A stretch of DNA of 64,000 nt, from contig NZ_JMCC02000066.1 of assembly GCF_000737335.2 (NCBI RefSeq), positions 1-64,000 of the forward strand. Direction: 5' to 3'. The notes beneath the pieces were generated by a model, which was not told where the DNA came from, ran no database searches, and worked only from the letters and a program-made list of their open reading frames with translations. The DNA comes from Enhygromyxa salina (GTDB lineage: Bacteria; Myxococcota_A; Polyangia; Nannocystales; Nannocystaceae). Positions 53,988-62,691 of this stretch are shown piece after piece. Position 1 is the first letter of the stretch, and every line of letters begins with the position of its first letter. Made by a program: the position numbers and the translations under genes.

Positions 53988-54479
53988 TCAGGCGCTCTCG
54001 CGCCAGCTGTCGGTGTGCATCACGCCGCCGTCTTCGTAGGTCCACGTGATCGTGTGAAACACGATCCCAACCTCCTCCGTGGGCGGCTCCTCCGAGCTCG
54101 CGGGATCGATCGCATCGGGGGACACCCGCTTGATGTGGGCGAGCCGGCCGGCGGTGATCTCGACCGTGAAGAACTGCTCGGTCGTGCCGTCGCCGGCCGG
54201 GCTGGGCCGATAGAACCGAAACGTGCCCTCGATGTTCTCGTTGTTGCACAGCGCCTTGGCCAGCAGCGGCGACGACTTGTCGATCCGCTTGCGAAACACG
54301 ATTGGCTCGTAGGTGCGTCGCCCGGTCGCCACGCCCGAGCCCTTCTCCCGCGCGGTTCGAACCGAGTCCGAGAAGTACACGCATTCGATCGTGTCTTCCC
54401 GACCCATGCTGGTCTGCGAGCTCTCCCCCACGATATCGGTGCCATTGGACTTGAGCGACAAATGAACGGTTTCTGCCAT
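53988..54479 (-). CDS. hcp: Orphan Hcp family protein (type VI secretion)
   Basis: A 163-residue Hcp: beta-barrel rings that stack into the type VI secretion tube. Family blocks: AETVHLSLKSNGTDIVGESS, DTIECVYFSDSV, GRRTYEPIVFRKRIDKSSPL, and the final IVFHTITWTYEDGG. ATG at 54479 chosen because the family N-terminus begins there; upstream codons lack homology. No sheath, VgrG or ATPase genes in the window, so it is an orphan. It has its own terminator. Its upstream region carries an inverted palindromic array. Confidence 0.9.
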   Translation of the reverse strand: MAETVHLSLKSNGTDIVGESSQTSMGREDTIECVYFSDSVRTAREKGSGVATGRRTYEPIVFRKRIDKSSPLLAKALCNNENIEGTFRFYRPSPAGDGTTEQFFTVEITAGRLAHIKRVSPDAIDPASSEEPPTEEVGIVFHTITWTYEDGGVMHTDSWRESA

Positions 54480-55376
54480 TGGTTTGGTTGTCTCTTTCTG
54501 GTCGGTGACCGCAGCGCCATTGAGCAAGGCACGTGCCAGCGCTGGAAGCCACACACACGACCGCTGCGCAGCTGAGTGACGGATATACGGTCAGGAGCGC
54601 GATGGGAGGGGTGGTCGGAGTTCAGTCACCGCTGCGCTGACGGGATCGTGGCCACTGTCTTGGTGGCCGATCATGACTGATCGGGGACCGTTTCGTTCAG
54701 ACCCCCTTGCTTGCTCCGAAATGGTCTCGACCGTTTCGCTCAGACCCCCTCGCTTGCTCCGAAATGGTCTCGACCGTTTCGCTCAGACCCTCGCGCGACC
54801 CCGCCTGCGGGACTCGAGCGCCGCGACCTGTCCGCGACCTCGCATCAGGCGCAGTCCGAGCGCGCCACTGAACCCGCCGGTCACTTCCAGGGCACCATCC
54901 AAGCTCCCGTGCGGCGCCCCGGCCCATGTTCGAGCCACGTTGCGACCACGCGGGAGGTCGTGGCAAGTCACGCCGAAGCGGTCTGCACGTGCTGTGGAGT
55001 CACGTGGGGGTAGGGCGCGCACGGTCGAGACCACCGACGCACGACCCAGAGGGCCTCGGCGCAACGGTCTCGACCATTTTGGATCGAGCGCGGGGGGCTG
55101 ACGCAAACGGTCGAGACCATGTCGCAGATACCCTCGCGCCATACCGGCCTCCGCTGCGAGCGCGCACGGTGTCCCCAGCGCCGACAAGCAGCGCATGACA
55201 CCTCGCTCGCGTGCCAACGAGACACGTCGCGCACTGTCGAACGCGCTGCGCCCGGATCGCGCCGGCCGACGGGCCGCCTTCTCACCGAAGCGATGCGGCA
55301 TCACCTCGCGAAAAAACCCATCGAGTCGTCCAATTAATGGGTGGCACATCGCGTCTTGTTTCTTAGTCTAACCGCC
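54480..55376. other. Intergenic region with palindromic array
   Basis: 897 bp between divergent genes hcp and the hypothetical at 55377. Several short frames exist only because of the repeat array and are not conserved in phase (43 is not divisible by 3). The left part probably contains the hcp promoter and the right part the promoter of the 55377 gene. Confidence 0.6.
54680..55118. repeat. 43-bp-period array of palindromic cores
   Basis: Ten-base cores GGTCTCGACC or its complement GGTCGAGACC occur at 54723, 54766, 55023, 55066 and 55109; intervals are 43, 257 (6x43 minus 1), 43 and 43. Degenerate cores near 54680, 54810 and 54980 fill some gaps. The 33-base spacer between cores in the left arm matches that between 55066 and 55109 at 25 of 33 positions but in reverse orientation, so the two arms are inverted. 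Lies upstream of hcp. Confidence 0.75.
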
Positions 55377-56267
55377 ATGAAACAAGGCTACTCAATCGAC
55401 CGAGCCCGGGTTCCCAATGCCGCTATCAAGGTACTTCAACGACTTGCCAAAACCCTGCTCCGAGATCGACCAGATGTAGTCAATCAAACGATCGACACTT
55501 CGGCCGGCAAGCTGTCGACCCAAGTGGAAGTGGTCGACGCCGCGCTCATCGGGCGATTCCGCGAGATCAACCCACAGGTGCTCGCCAGCGAGATTGAGTT
55601 TGATCGCGCCGCCGATGTCTCGTGGGTGTGGCTGCGCAAACTGCTAGAAGGATGGCGCGACGTGTTGAGCCACCCGGGCCTCAACGCGTTGCCGCCAGCG
55701 CTACAGGCCACCGTCGACCTGCCGGCCCTCCGCGTCCGCGCGAAACAGGCGCGCAGCCTGCACGAACGACTGTTCGGGGCAGATGGGACCGCATGGGTGA
55801 TGAGCAGCTTCATCGAGCAGTCGCAGACCATGGCAACGATCCTGGGCATGATCGAAGCCGACGGGCTGCGCAAAGACCTAGAGGCGGTCGTCGGCCCAGC
55901 GCTGCCGCTGCTGCTCACGACCATGCAGGTCCACTATGAGGACATGGTCGCCGAGCGAATGAGCCGCGAGAACCGGCCAGGCGACGACTTCCGCGAGCTG
56001 CGAACCCAGCTGCGCTGGCGGATCGATCACTACAAGGGCGCGGTAGAGTCGCTGGCGGATCCCGACGAGCCCGAATCCTACGACATCGTCAATCGGGCGC
56101 TTCGTTCGTTGGTGCTGATCAATCAGCGCATGTCGGCGGGCGGGACCTCCGAAGAGATCGACGAGTCACTCGACGGCGACTTCGTCGAGCTCGATCTCTC
56201 CGATCCAGATGAGCCGGACGAGCCCCCGCAGCTCTCGGAAGAGGCGCCCGCGCCAGTTGAAGCGTGA
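55377..56267 (+). CDS. Hypothetical helical protein
   Basis: A 296-residue protein with no signal. Alpha-helical, with a region ALPPALQATVDLPALRVRAK, later TMATILGMIEADGLRKDLEA and a strongly acidic C-terminal tail (about residues 260-296). Composition is less GC-biased than neighbours. ATG at 55377 is preferred over an upstream GTG; the region before it is A/T-rich. It is followed 22 bp later by a nuclease gene, so both may be co-transcribed. Family not recognised. Confidence 0.7.
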   Translation: MKQGYSIDRARVPNAAIKVLQRLAKTLLRDRPDVVNQTIDTSAGKLSTQVEVVDAALIGRFREINPQVLASEIEFDRAADVSWVWLRKLLEGWRDVLSHPGLNALPPALQATVDLPALRVRAKQARSLHERLFGADGTAWVMSSFIEQSQTMATILGMIEADGLRKDLEAVVGPALPLLLTTMQVHYEDMVAERMSRENRPGDDFRELRTQLRWRIDHYKGAVESLADPDEPESYDIVNRALRSLVLINQRMSAGGTSEEIDESLDGDFVELDLSDPDEPDEPPQLSEEAPAPVEA

Positions 56268-56289
56268 GCTGAGCGGCTAGGAAGAGATC

Positions 56290-56643
56290 ATGTACGTGTA
56301 CAGAGCGACGCTCCTGAAGGTGATCGACGGCGACACCTTCGATCTGGAGATCGACCTGGGCCTGCGCGTTCACACCAACGCGCGGGTTCGACTGCGGGGG
56401 ATCGACACCCCAGAGACCTACGGTGTGCCCCGCAGCAGCTCGCAGTGGCGGCTGGGGCAGGCGGCCAAGTCCTTCGCCACCAGCTGGCTCGAGCAGCACG
56501 GTCCGGCGCTGCGGGTGCGCACCTATAAAGATCGCACCGGCAAGTATGGGCGCTGGTTGGTGGAGATCGAAGATCCGGACACCGACGAGCAGCTCAACGA
56601 GCAGCTCGTCGCGTCCGGACACGCGCGCGTCGTCGACTGGTAG
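56290..56643 (+). CDS. SNase-like (thermonuclease) protein
   Basis: A 117-residue staphylococcal-nuclease-fold protein. Ca-binding and catalytic segments DGDTFDLEIDLGL (about residue 13), VRLRGIDTPE (residues 33-42) and YKDRTGKYGRWL (residues 79-90) hold the Arg/Glu/Arg active-site pattern. No signal peptide, so either cytoplasmic or exported otherwise. AGGAAGAG ribosome binding site before the ATG. Degrades DNA/RNA in homologues. Confidence 0.9.
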   Translation: MYVYRATLLKVIDGDTFDLEIDLGLRVHTNARVRLRGIDTPETYGVPRSSSQWRLGQAAKSFATSWLEQHGPALRVRTYKDRTGKYGRWLVEIEDPDTDEQLNEQLVASGHARVVDW

Positions 56644-56685
56644 CAAGGGCCGAACGCGTGTCGCAGGCCGCACGTCAATTCGAGC

Positions 56686-56901
56686 CTAAACGCCGGGCTC
56701 CTGTGGCAGTCGCTTCCTCCTACGTGCTCGCAGAAGGAGGCGCCCAGCGCCACCGAGCGCCAGGATCACCAGGGCTGTGGCGAGTGGCGATCCGGCGACC
56801 CCCCCCGTGAGCACGACGACGGCGATCGTCACCACGACGAGACCAGCGCGGAGCCAAGGTGCCCAAGGAGGGCCGGGATCCACCGGCACGAGGTCGCTCA
56901 C
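56686..56901 (-). CDS. Small two-helix membrane protein
   Basis: A 71-residue protein with two hydrophobic helices (WLRAGLVVVTIAVVVLTGG and LATALVILALGGAGRLLL) and a basic C-terminus (RARRRKRLPQ). Its start overlaps the stop of the upstream gene at 56898 by 4 bp. Function unknown. Confidence 0.65.
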   Translation of the reverse strand: MSDLVPVDPGPPWAPWLRAGLVVVTIAVVVLTGGVAGSPLATALVILALGGAGRLLLRARRRKRLPQEPGV

Positions 56902-57275
56902 TCGCAGTACCCGCTCAGGGCGTCGTCGCCAGCCAGGGCCGCGGCTCCACCTGCCGCCAAGCCGTCCAGCGCGACAAGGGCGAGAGCGTCAGCCCCAGGT
57001 GCGTTCGACGACCAACCGAGCGCGCCTGCGGCCATGCTCGTGTGAACGAGCGTCTCACCGTCGACGTAGATGTAGCCGTCACCGCCGCCAGCATCGTCCG
57101 CGACCATGACGACCTCAGCGGTCTCGCCCGACGGCAGCGTGTAGGTCACCGATGCCCACCGCGTGCGATGTCCGTCGTGGGTCACGTACTCGTGCGCCTC
57201 GGCGAACGGCGGCGGGATGACTTGCGGTTGCGGTGGCGCGAGCAGCACTAGCGAGATTGCCATGCTTGCGAGCAT
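56898..57275 (-). CDS. Small secreted protein
   Basis: A 125-residue protein with an N-terminal hydrophobic signal (LASMAISLVLLAPPQ) and a small beta domain (YVTHDGHRTRWASVTYTLPS, AEVVMVADDAGGGDGYIYVD). A single Cys lies near the end. Unrecognised. Forms a two-gene unit with the membrane protein. Confidence 0.65.
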   Translation of the reverse strand: MLASMAISLVLLAPPQPQVIPPPFAEAHEYVTHDGHRTRWASVTYTLPSGETAEVVMVADDAGGGDGYIYVDGETLVHTSMAAGALGWSSNAPGADALALVALDGLAAGGAAALAGDDALSGYCE

Positions 57276-57844
57276 GTGCGGACGCTACCGCGGGTGGGAT
57301 GCGGGGCAACCGAAACGGCTGCGCGGAGCAGCGTGCGCATCGCCCCTCGCCGCGACGCTGGTCCAGCCCGACATCTCAGGGTCCTGCAAGCTGCTTTCTT
57401 TGTCCCTGGGGTGCATCCAACTCAAATTGTGGCATGCACCCCCAGCCAAAAGTGGCACGCACGCCACCATGCACCCTGAAGATTCAAAGGAAACACAGCT
57501 GTTGTTGGCGAGCCCTGGCATGAGGTTGAGGGTGGCGTGCGTGTCTGCTCTGAGTTTTCCATGATGGCATCTCCACGTGCCGACAATGGCCCATCCACTG
57601 TGGTCAGAGAATAGTGGCACTAGCCTGTCATTCGTCAGCCGAATTGATTGCATGTCACCGTTTTGTCGCCCGTGCGTCATCGTGAACAATCTCGTGGTTC
57701 GGGTCTCCGACTCGGGGTATGTCGAGCATCACCGTGGAGGTCGACAACAGGCGGGCGGCCCCTTCGACTTCTACGGTGCCCAGGTGAGTTCGCTGACCTG
57801 AAATGGCGAATCATCACGCCTCCAGGCTTTCATTGTGCGTCGCC
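57276..57844. other. Intergenic region, no confident gene
   Basis: 569 bp before the YcaQ-like gene. Short frames on both strands lack codon bias. Contains the inverted repeats at 57408-57476. The right half is relatively A/T-rich and may hold the promoter of the gene at 57845. Confidence 0.55.
57408..57476. repeat. Cluster of inverted repeats
   Basis: GGGGTGCAT (57408-57416) and ATGCACCCC (57434-57442) form 9-bp arms with a 17-base loop; a further ATGCACCC lies at 57469-57476. Between them GTGGC / GCCAC (57452-57456, 57463-57467) forms a smaller hairpin. Confidence 0.6.
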
Positions 57845-59050
57845 ATGTGCACTACTTCGACCGTGGTTGCGACCCTCACCACGGACGCCGCGAGGCGCAT
57901 CGCGCTAGAAGCTCAGGGGTTTGCCCGCAAGCGCAAGAGTGACTCGCCAGGCCCACGCCAATACGCGAGCGTCATGGCAAGGCTCGGCCTCATCCAGCTC
58001 GATTCTGTGAACGTCTGCGCGCGCAGCCACTACATGCCGTTCTACGCCCGCCTCGGCGCGTACGACCAGCAGCACCTCGACACGTGGCTCAACACGCGAG
58101 AGCGACACTTCGAGTACTGGGCCCACGAAGCCTCGGTGATGCCCGTGGAACAATATCCACTGTGGCGCTGGAGGATGGCAGAGTGGCGACGCTGGAAGCG
58201 CGCGGAGTTGGTGTTGCAGCAGCATCCAAAGCTCGAGCGCGACGTGTTGAGGCAGGTGAGCGAGCGTGGCCCGATCAGCGTGAAGCAGCTGATTGCTCCA
58301 AGCGGGCGGACCAAACCGTGGTGGGGATACGGCCCCGGCAAGATCGCCCTGGAGACGTTATTTGGCGAAGGCAAGCTCACCGCGCTGCGAGGCAAGGGAT
58401 TCACCAGGCTCTACGATCTGCCGGAGCGCGCGATCCCCAAGTCCATTCGCCTCGACGATCGCTATGACAAACACCTGGCCCACCACGAGCTCCTGCTACG
58501 CGCGACGCGTCACCTTGGGATTGGCACCGCGCGAGACATCGCCGACTACCACCGGCTCCAGATCACCGTGGCCCGACCGATGCTCGCCGAGCTCGCTGCT
58601 GCTGGCCACATCGACGAGGTCGCTGTGAACGGCTGGAAGGGCCCGGTCTATCGCGACCCGGCGGCCCGATGCCCGCGGGCGATTCGAGGTGCAACCCTGC
58701 TCAGCCCCTTCGACCCGCTGACTTGGAATCGAGCGCGGGCGGAGCGGATCTTCAATTTTCGCTACCGGATCGAGATTTACACGCCACGAGAGAAGCGCGA
58801 ATACGGCTACTACGTGTTGCCGTTCATGCTCGACGGTGAGCTCGTCGCCCGCGTGGACCTCAAGGCCGATCGCCAGGGAGGCACGCTCCGGGTGCCTTCG
58901 GCGTTCATCGAGCCCGGTCGCGACAAAGCCCGCGTGGCCAAGGCGCTCGCGACCGAACTCGAGCGCTTCGCCACTTGGCTTGGCCTTGGCAGCGTCTCGC
59001 TGGGCCGCAAGGGCGACCTCATACGCGACCTCCGCCGCGCCTCGACGTGA
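57845..59050 (+). CDS. YcaQ/AlkX-family DNA glycosylase-like protein
   Basis: A 401-residue member of the winged-helix HTH_42 (YcaQ/AlkZ) superfamily, which unhooks alkylated or cross-linked bases. The diagnostic N-terminal region reads LIQLDSVNVCARSHYMPFY, the QLD form seen in YcaQ/AlkX rather than the QxQ of AlkZ. Also HFEYWAHEASVMP and FDPLTWNRARAERIF, as in the family. ATG at 57845 chosen by alignment of its N-terminus with E. coli YcaQ; 57803 is also open. Likely in DNA interstrand-crosslink repair. Followed by repeat copy B. Confidence 0.86.
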   Translation: MCTTSTVVATLTTDAARRIALEAQGFARKRKSDSPGPRQYASVMARLGLIQLDSVNVCARSHYMPFYARLGAYDQQHLDTWLNTRERHFEYWAHEASVMPVEQYPLWRWRMAEWRRWKRAELVLQQHPKLERDVLRQVSERGPISVKQLIAPSGRTKPWWGYGPGKIALETLFGEGKLTALRGKGFTRLYDLPERAIPKSIRLDDRYDKHLAHHELLLRATRHLGIGTARDIADYHRLQITVARPMLAELAAAGHIDEVAVNGWKGPVYRDPAARCPRAIRGATLLSPFDPLTWNRARAERIFNFRYRIEIYTPREKREYGYYVLPFMLDGELVARVDLKADRQGGTLRVPSAFIEPGRDKARVAKALATELERFATWLGLGSVSLGRKGDLIRDLRRAST

Positions 59051-59061
59051 ACTCGAGCTGT

Positions 59062-59125
59062 CTTCAGCTCGGCGACGCCTTCGTAGACGGTTCACCTTGG
59101 GCAGCGAACTGATTGGCGCTCACGG
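59062..59125 (-). repeat. Dispersed repeat, copy B
   Basis: Matches copy A (52121-52211): TTCAGCTCGG, GACGCCTTCGTAGAC, GGTTCACC, TGGGCAGCGAA, GCTCACGG in the same order and orientation. It lies between the YcaQ-like stop (59050) and the 59138 stop of the lipoprotein on the minus strand. Confidence 0.75.
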
Positions 59126-59137
59126 AAGACGCGCAGC

Positions 59138-61123
59138 CTAGTTGGCTGCGCGCACCTCCAGCGCGACCGTGAACGCCACGCCGGGCTCGCGCAGGCGAAA
59201 CCCCGCGAGCCGCTCCTTCGCGCAGGCCTCGTACGCTTCGAGCTGCGCGCGCCCGAGCTTGGCCCCGCTCGCGTTCAGCTCGACCAGCTTGTGGTCGTCA
59301 AAGCTCATGCTCAGCACGACCCCACGCTTGGGCAGCGGCGCCTCGAGCTCGGTCACGCAGGCCAAGATCGTGTCGCTGGCCCGCTCGACGCGAGCCCACT
59401 CGTCACCGGTCGGCGCCGTGCCCTGGGTGACCGCGCGCGAGTAGGTCAAGGACTCCGGCCCCAAGCGCAGCCGCGCCGCGAGGGCACGGTCGGCGGCCGG
59501 GTCGGGCTTGGGCTCGGCCTCGATCGCCGCCTCGGGCACCCACCCGACCGCCAAGAACGCCGGCGTGAGCCCGCCCGAGAGCGCCGCGAGCAGATCGACG
59601 AGCTGCTGATGCTGCACGTTGGTCGCCAGCCCGAGGCTGATCGTGTGTTCGCGGGGATAGGCCCGGTGCAGCTCGCCGACCAGGCGCAGCAGGTCGCTGG
59701 GCAGCGTCGCGGTCGCGCTCAACCACCGCCCATCCACGCGCACCCGCGGCCCGCGACCGCTCAGCTGCACGTGAATCCGGCTGTCTCGCAGGGCTCGCGC
59801 ACCCGCGCCCAGATCGTCCGCGCGCGCGATGTACAGCGGCAGGGCGACCACGACCTGAGCGGGACCGCCCGCGTCCTGCAGCGCCGCTTCGTGGACCGCC
59901 AGCTCGATCACCGAAGCCCGCGCGGACACCATGGCGGCCAAGGTCGCGGCGTACTCCGGCGCGGGCACGTCGGGCGCCGAGGCCAGCAAGATCGTCCCGC
60001 GACCATCGCGGGCAAGCATCGCTTCAATCGCGGAGCTCGCCGCGTCATCGAGCGCGCGAGGATCCAGCTCGCGCGGCTCCGTGGAGGTCGGCTCGAGCCG
60101 CAACATGCCAGGCTCGAGCAACAACACGGGCGCCAAGCTCTCTGCTTGCCCGGTGCCACGAGGCACCTGCGACAACACCCAGCCCGGATCTCGCGGTCGC
60201 GGCAGCAGGGCCATCACGGTCTCGTGCAGCTCCGCCTCGCGGGTCGCCCGTGCCGCGAGCACGGCCTGCCAGCGCAGCGCCTGCTCGAGCGCGGCTCGGT
60301 GCCGCTCGAGCAGCGCCCACAGCTCGCTCGGACTCGGCAGCGGCGGCCGAGCGTGGGGCGCGAGATCTTCGAGCCACGCAGAGAGATCTTCCTGCTCGGC
60401 ATACAGCGCGTGGACGATCACATCGGCGCGCAGCTCGGGCTCGAGCTCGATCGCCCCCTCGAGCACCCCGCGAACGTGATCGTAGAGGCGCCAGTGGGCG
60501 TTGTCGGCGATCCGCGGGTGGCCGGTCTGGGCCAACACCCGATAGGCCAGCGTCTGGGTGATCAGCGACTCGGCCGAGTCGGGCAAGAACATGTCTGCGC
60601 TGAGCAGCATGATCGCGTCGGCGATGAAGCGCTGCTCGTCTTCGGTCAGCTGTTCCCCTGCCTCGGTCTGGGCCGCGGCGAGATCCTCGAGGGCGTAGGC
60701 TTCGTCGAGCAGGCGGATCACGACCTCGCGGCTGGCCTCGATCCCCCGGGAGCTCGAGTACCCGCCAAGGCTGAGCCACAGGCTCTCGCGGGCCTGGTTG
60801 TCGCTGGCGAAGCGGGCCCCGTCATACAGATCCAGCAGGCGATCCAGGCGCAGCAGCCGACCGCGCAGGCCCGCGTCGGCCAGCAGCGCGAGCCGCTCGG
60901 GATCCTTGGCCGCCGCCGCGCCGATCGTGGGTATGTCCATCCAGCCGGCGGCGAGCAGCTCGCTGGCGGGCGCCTGGGTCCGCGCGCCGCCCAGGCACGC
61001 GCTGAGCAACAGCGCGCCCCCCACCACCGACCCAGCCGGCACCCGGGGACCACGGGTTCCGAGGCGCTGCAGCGAGGGCGACTGTGGCAGCCAGGGAATT
61101 CGTGGCACGGGCGGATCGGACAT
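59138..61123 (-). CDS. Large lipoprotein with helical repeats
   Basis: A 661-residue lipoprotein (LSAC, Cys43). The mature part is helical in its first half (LALLADAGLRGRLLRLDRLL, EQRFIADAIMLLSADMFLPD), with a beta-richer second half ending FTVALEVRAAN. I do not recognise the family. The start at 61123 is preferred over a longer frame because it is followed by the basic, then hydrophobic, signal. It is divergent from the barrel/cytochrome operon, about 50 bp away, sharing a palindromic region. It may be an assembly or anchoring factor for that complex; inferred from position only. Confidence 0.75.
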   Translation of the reverse strand: MSDPPVPRIPWLPQSPSLQRLGTRGPRVPAGSVVGGALLLSACLGGARTQAPASELLAAGWMDIPTIGAAAAKDPERLALLADAGLRGRLLRLDRLLDLYDGARFASDNQARESLWLSLGGYSSSRGIEASREVVIRLLDEAYALEDLAAAQTEAGEQLTEDEQRFIADAIMLLSADMFLPDSAESLITQTLAYRVLAQTGHPRIADNAHWRLYDHVRGVLEGAIELEPELRADVIVHALYAEQEDLSAWLEDLAPHARPPLPSPSELWALLERHRAALEQALRWQAVLAARATREAELHETVMALLPRPRDPGWVLSQVPRGTGQAESLAPVLLLEPGMLRLEPTSTEPRELDPRALDDAASSAIEAMLARDGRGTILLASAPDVPAPEYAATLAAMVSARASVIELAVHEAALQDAGGPAQVVVALPLYIARADDLGAGARALRDSRIHVQLSGRGPRVRVDGRWLSATATLPSDLLRLVGELHRAYPREHTISLGLATNVQHQQLVDLLAALSGGLTPAFLAVGWVPEAAIEAEPKPDPAADRALAARLRLGPESLTYSRAVTQGTAPTGDEWARVERASDTILACVTELEAPLPKRGVVLSMSFDDHKLVELNASGAKLGRAQLEAYEACAKERLAGFRLREPGVAFTVALEVRAAN

Positions 61124-61129
61124 GGGCAG

Positions 61130-61149
61130 GGGCGAGAAAGTTCTCGCCC
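61130..61149. promoter_or_regulatory. Perfect palindrome in divergent promoter
   Basis: GGGCGAGAA (61130-61138), AG, TTCTCGCCC (61141-61149): a perfect 9-2-9 inverted repeat in the 50-bp region between the two divergent starts. A dimeric repressor or activator site is likely; regulator unknown. Confidence 0.6.
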
Positions 61150-61173
61150 AAACAGTTAGCATGATCGGCACGG

Positions 61174-62691
61174 ATGATCCCAGGCGCGCCACAGCCAGCT
61201 CTGGCCAAAGCTTGGCGCTGCCTGGCCCTGAGCGCCTGCGCGTGGTTGGTCCCGCGCGCGGCCGCGGCGACCGAGGTCCGCGTCGGCTCGCGCACGATCG
61301 GCGAGGGCTACGTGGTCGTGGCCCCGGGCGCGGAGCCGCGCTTGCTTCGCCGCACGCGGCTGGTCCAGTACGTCAACCTTGGCGTCTACGAGCTGCTCGC
61401 CCCGCGCGAGGTCGACCAGTGGCGCCGCGACGAAGAAGACGGGCAGATCGAGATCGTCGCGTCACTGCGGGTCCGCCACGACTTTGGCGATTTCTCGCGC
61501 GACGCCGGGCCCGACTCCGGCCCCGTGCTCACCAGCGTCGACGGCCGGCAGATCGACCTGATGTACGGCTACGTGCAGGGCCGCCGCTTGGGTAATTTTT
61601 TCGACTTCAGAGCGGGGCGCCAGTTCGAGTCCAGCGGTCTCGATTGGTACGCGTTCGACGGGGGCTGGGCCCGCGCCACCACCCCGGCGCACCTGGCCGT
61701 GGAGGTGTTCGGCGGCCTGCAGGTCAACGGCGCCCATGTATTTGGCTGGCCAACCTGGCAGCTCGACGGGACCTCCGGCAACGAGCCCGCCGATCGGGCC
61801 GGCTCACCCATGCTCGGCACCGCGATCTCGCTGGTGGAGTACCGGTGGATCCACGCCCGCGTGGCCTACCGTCGGACCTTCACGCCGGCCGGCATCAACC
61901 GCAACATCCTCGAGCCGACCGGCGCCCCGGATGGCTCGGTCAGCGAGGGGGTGATCGGCGGCGTGGACCAAGAGCTGGTGTCGGCAACCTTGAACATGAG
62001 CCTGGCCAAGGGGGTGTTCACTCCCTTCGCGGCGGCGCGCTTCAACTTGGGCACGCTGCGCTTGGATGATCTGTCCGTCGGGTTTGGCGTGGCGGTGTCC
62101 GAGCAGCACTCGATCCGCGCCCAGTACCTGCGCACGATCCCCAGCTTCGACCTCGACTCGATCTTCAACCTGTTCACGCTGCAGCCGTTCGAGGACGTGC
62201 GCCTGAGCTACCAAGTTCGGGCCGGCGGGGGCTGGACGCTGCTCGGGCGCGGGAGCGCCCGGATCTTCCGCAACGACACCACCCACGAGCTCGGCGTTGC
62301 GCCCGACGCCAGCGTGACCTTGGGGTGGGGTGGGGCGCTCGCGGCCCTGTGGCAGCACAAGCGGTTCAGCGTGCGAACCGACGCGTTCGCGCAAGGCGGC
62401 GAGGGGGGCCTGCGCGCGGGCGGCAGCGTCGACGGCCAGATCCGCGTGCTCAACGATCGGATCGGCATTGATCTGCGCAGCTACTTCACCCGCTACCAAG
62501 ACGATCAAGTGCCCGACCGCCAGGGCTTTGGCCTGTCGTTTCAGGCCGGCGCGGACTTCAAGCTGTGGGACGGCATCCACCTGACGCTGCTCGGCGAGGA
62601 GCTGATCACGCCGTACCTGGTTCACGCGTTTCGGGGGCTGGCCAACCTCGCCGTCGACTGGAGCTTTCGCGCGGGGAGGCGTCGCTCGTGA
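61174..62691 (+). CDS. Outer-membrane beta-barrel protein
   Basis: A 505-residue exported protein with signal peptide (CLALSACAWLVPRAAA) and a C-terminal region rich in alternating aromatic/hydrophobic strands (VRLSYQVRAGGGWTLLGRGS, GLSFQAGADFKLWDGIHLTL, LAVDWSFRAGRRRS) as in outer-membrane barrels. The mature N-terminus contains EVRVGSRTIGEGYVVVAPG, a possible plug or strand. No family match to classical porins recognised. GTG of the cytochrome gene overlaps its stop by 4 bp, coupling them; the pair resembles a porin-cytochrome conduit, but the cytochrome/porin contact is inference. Confidence 0.78.
   Translation: MIPGAPQPALAKAWRCLALSACAWLVPRAAAATEVRVGSRTIGEGYVVVAPGAEPRLLRRTRLVQYVNLGVYELLAPREVDQWRRDEEDGQIEIVASLRVRHDFGDFSRDAGPDSGPVLTSVDGRQIDLMYGYVQGRRLGNFFDFRAGRQFESSGLDWYAFDGGWARATTPAHLAVEVFGGLQVNGAHVFGWPTWQLDGTSGNEPADRAGSPMLGTAISLVEYRWIHARVAYRRTFTPAGINRNILEPTGAPDGSVSEGVIGGVDQELVSATLNMSLAKGVFTPFAAARFNLGTLRLDDLSVGFGVAVSEQHSIRAQYLRTIPSFDLDSIFNLFTLQPFEDVRLSYQVRAGGGWTLLGRGSARIFRNDTTHELGVAPDASVTLGWGGALAALWQHKRFSVRTDAFAQGGEGGLRAGGSVDGQIRVLNDRIGIDLRSYFTRYQDDQVPDRQGFGLSFQAGADFKLWDGIHLTLLGEELITPYLVHAFRGLANLAVDWSFRAGRRRS

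Noticed and set aside
54680..55118. CRISPR array
   Set aside because: The spacing looked CRISPR-like, but the spacers are themselves related between units, cores are palindromic and no cas genes are nearby.
57285..57689. Minus-strand 134-residue frame in the gap before the YcaQ-like gene
   Set aside because: No codon-position bias, no recognisable features; the stretch looks non-coding.
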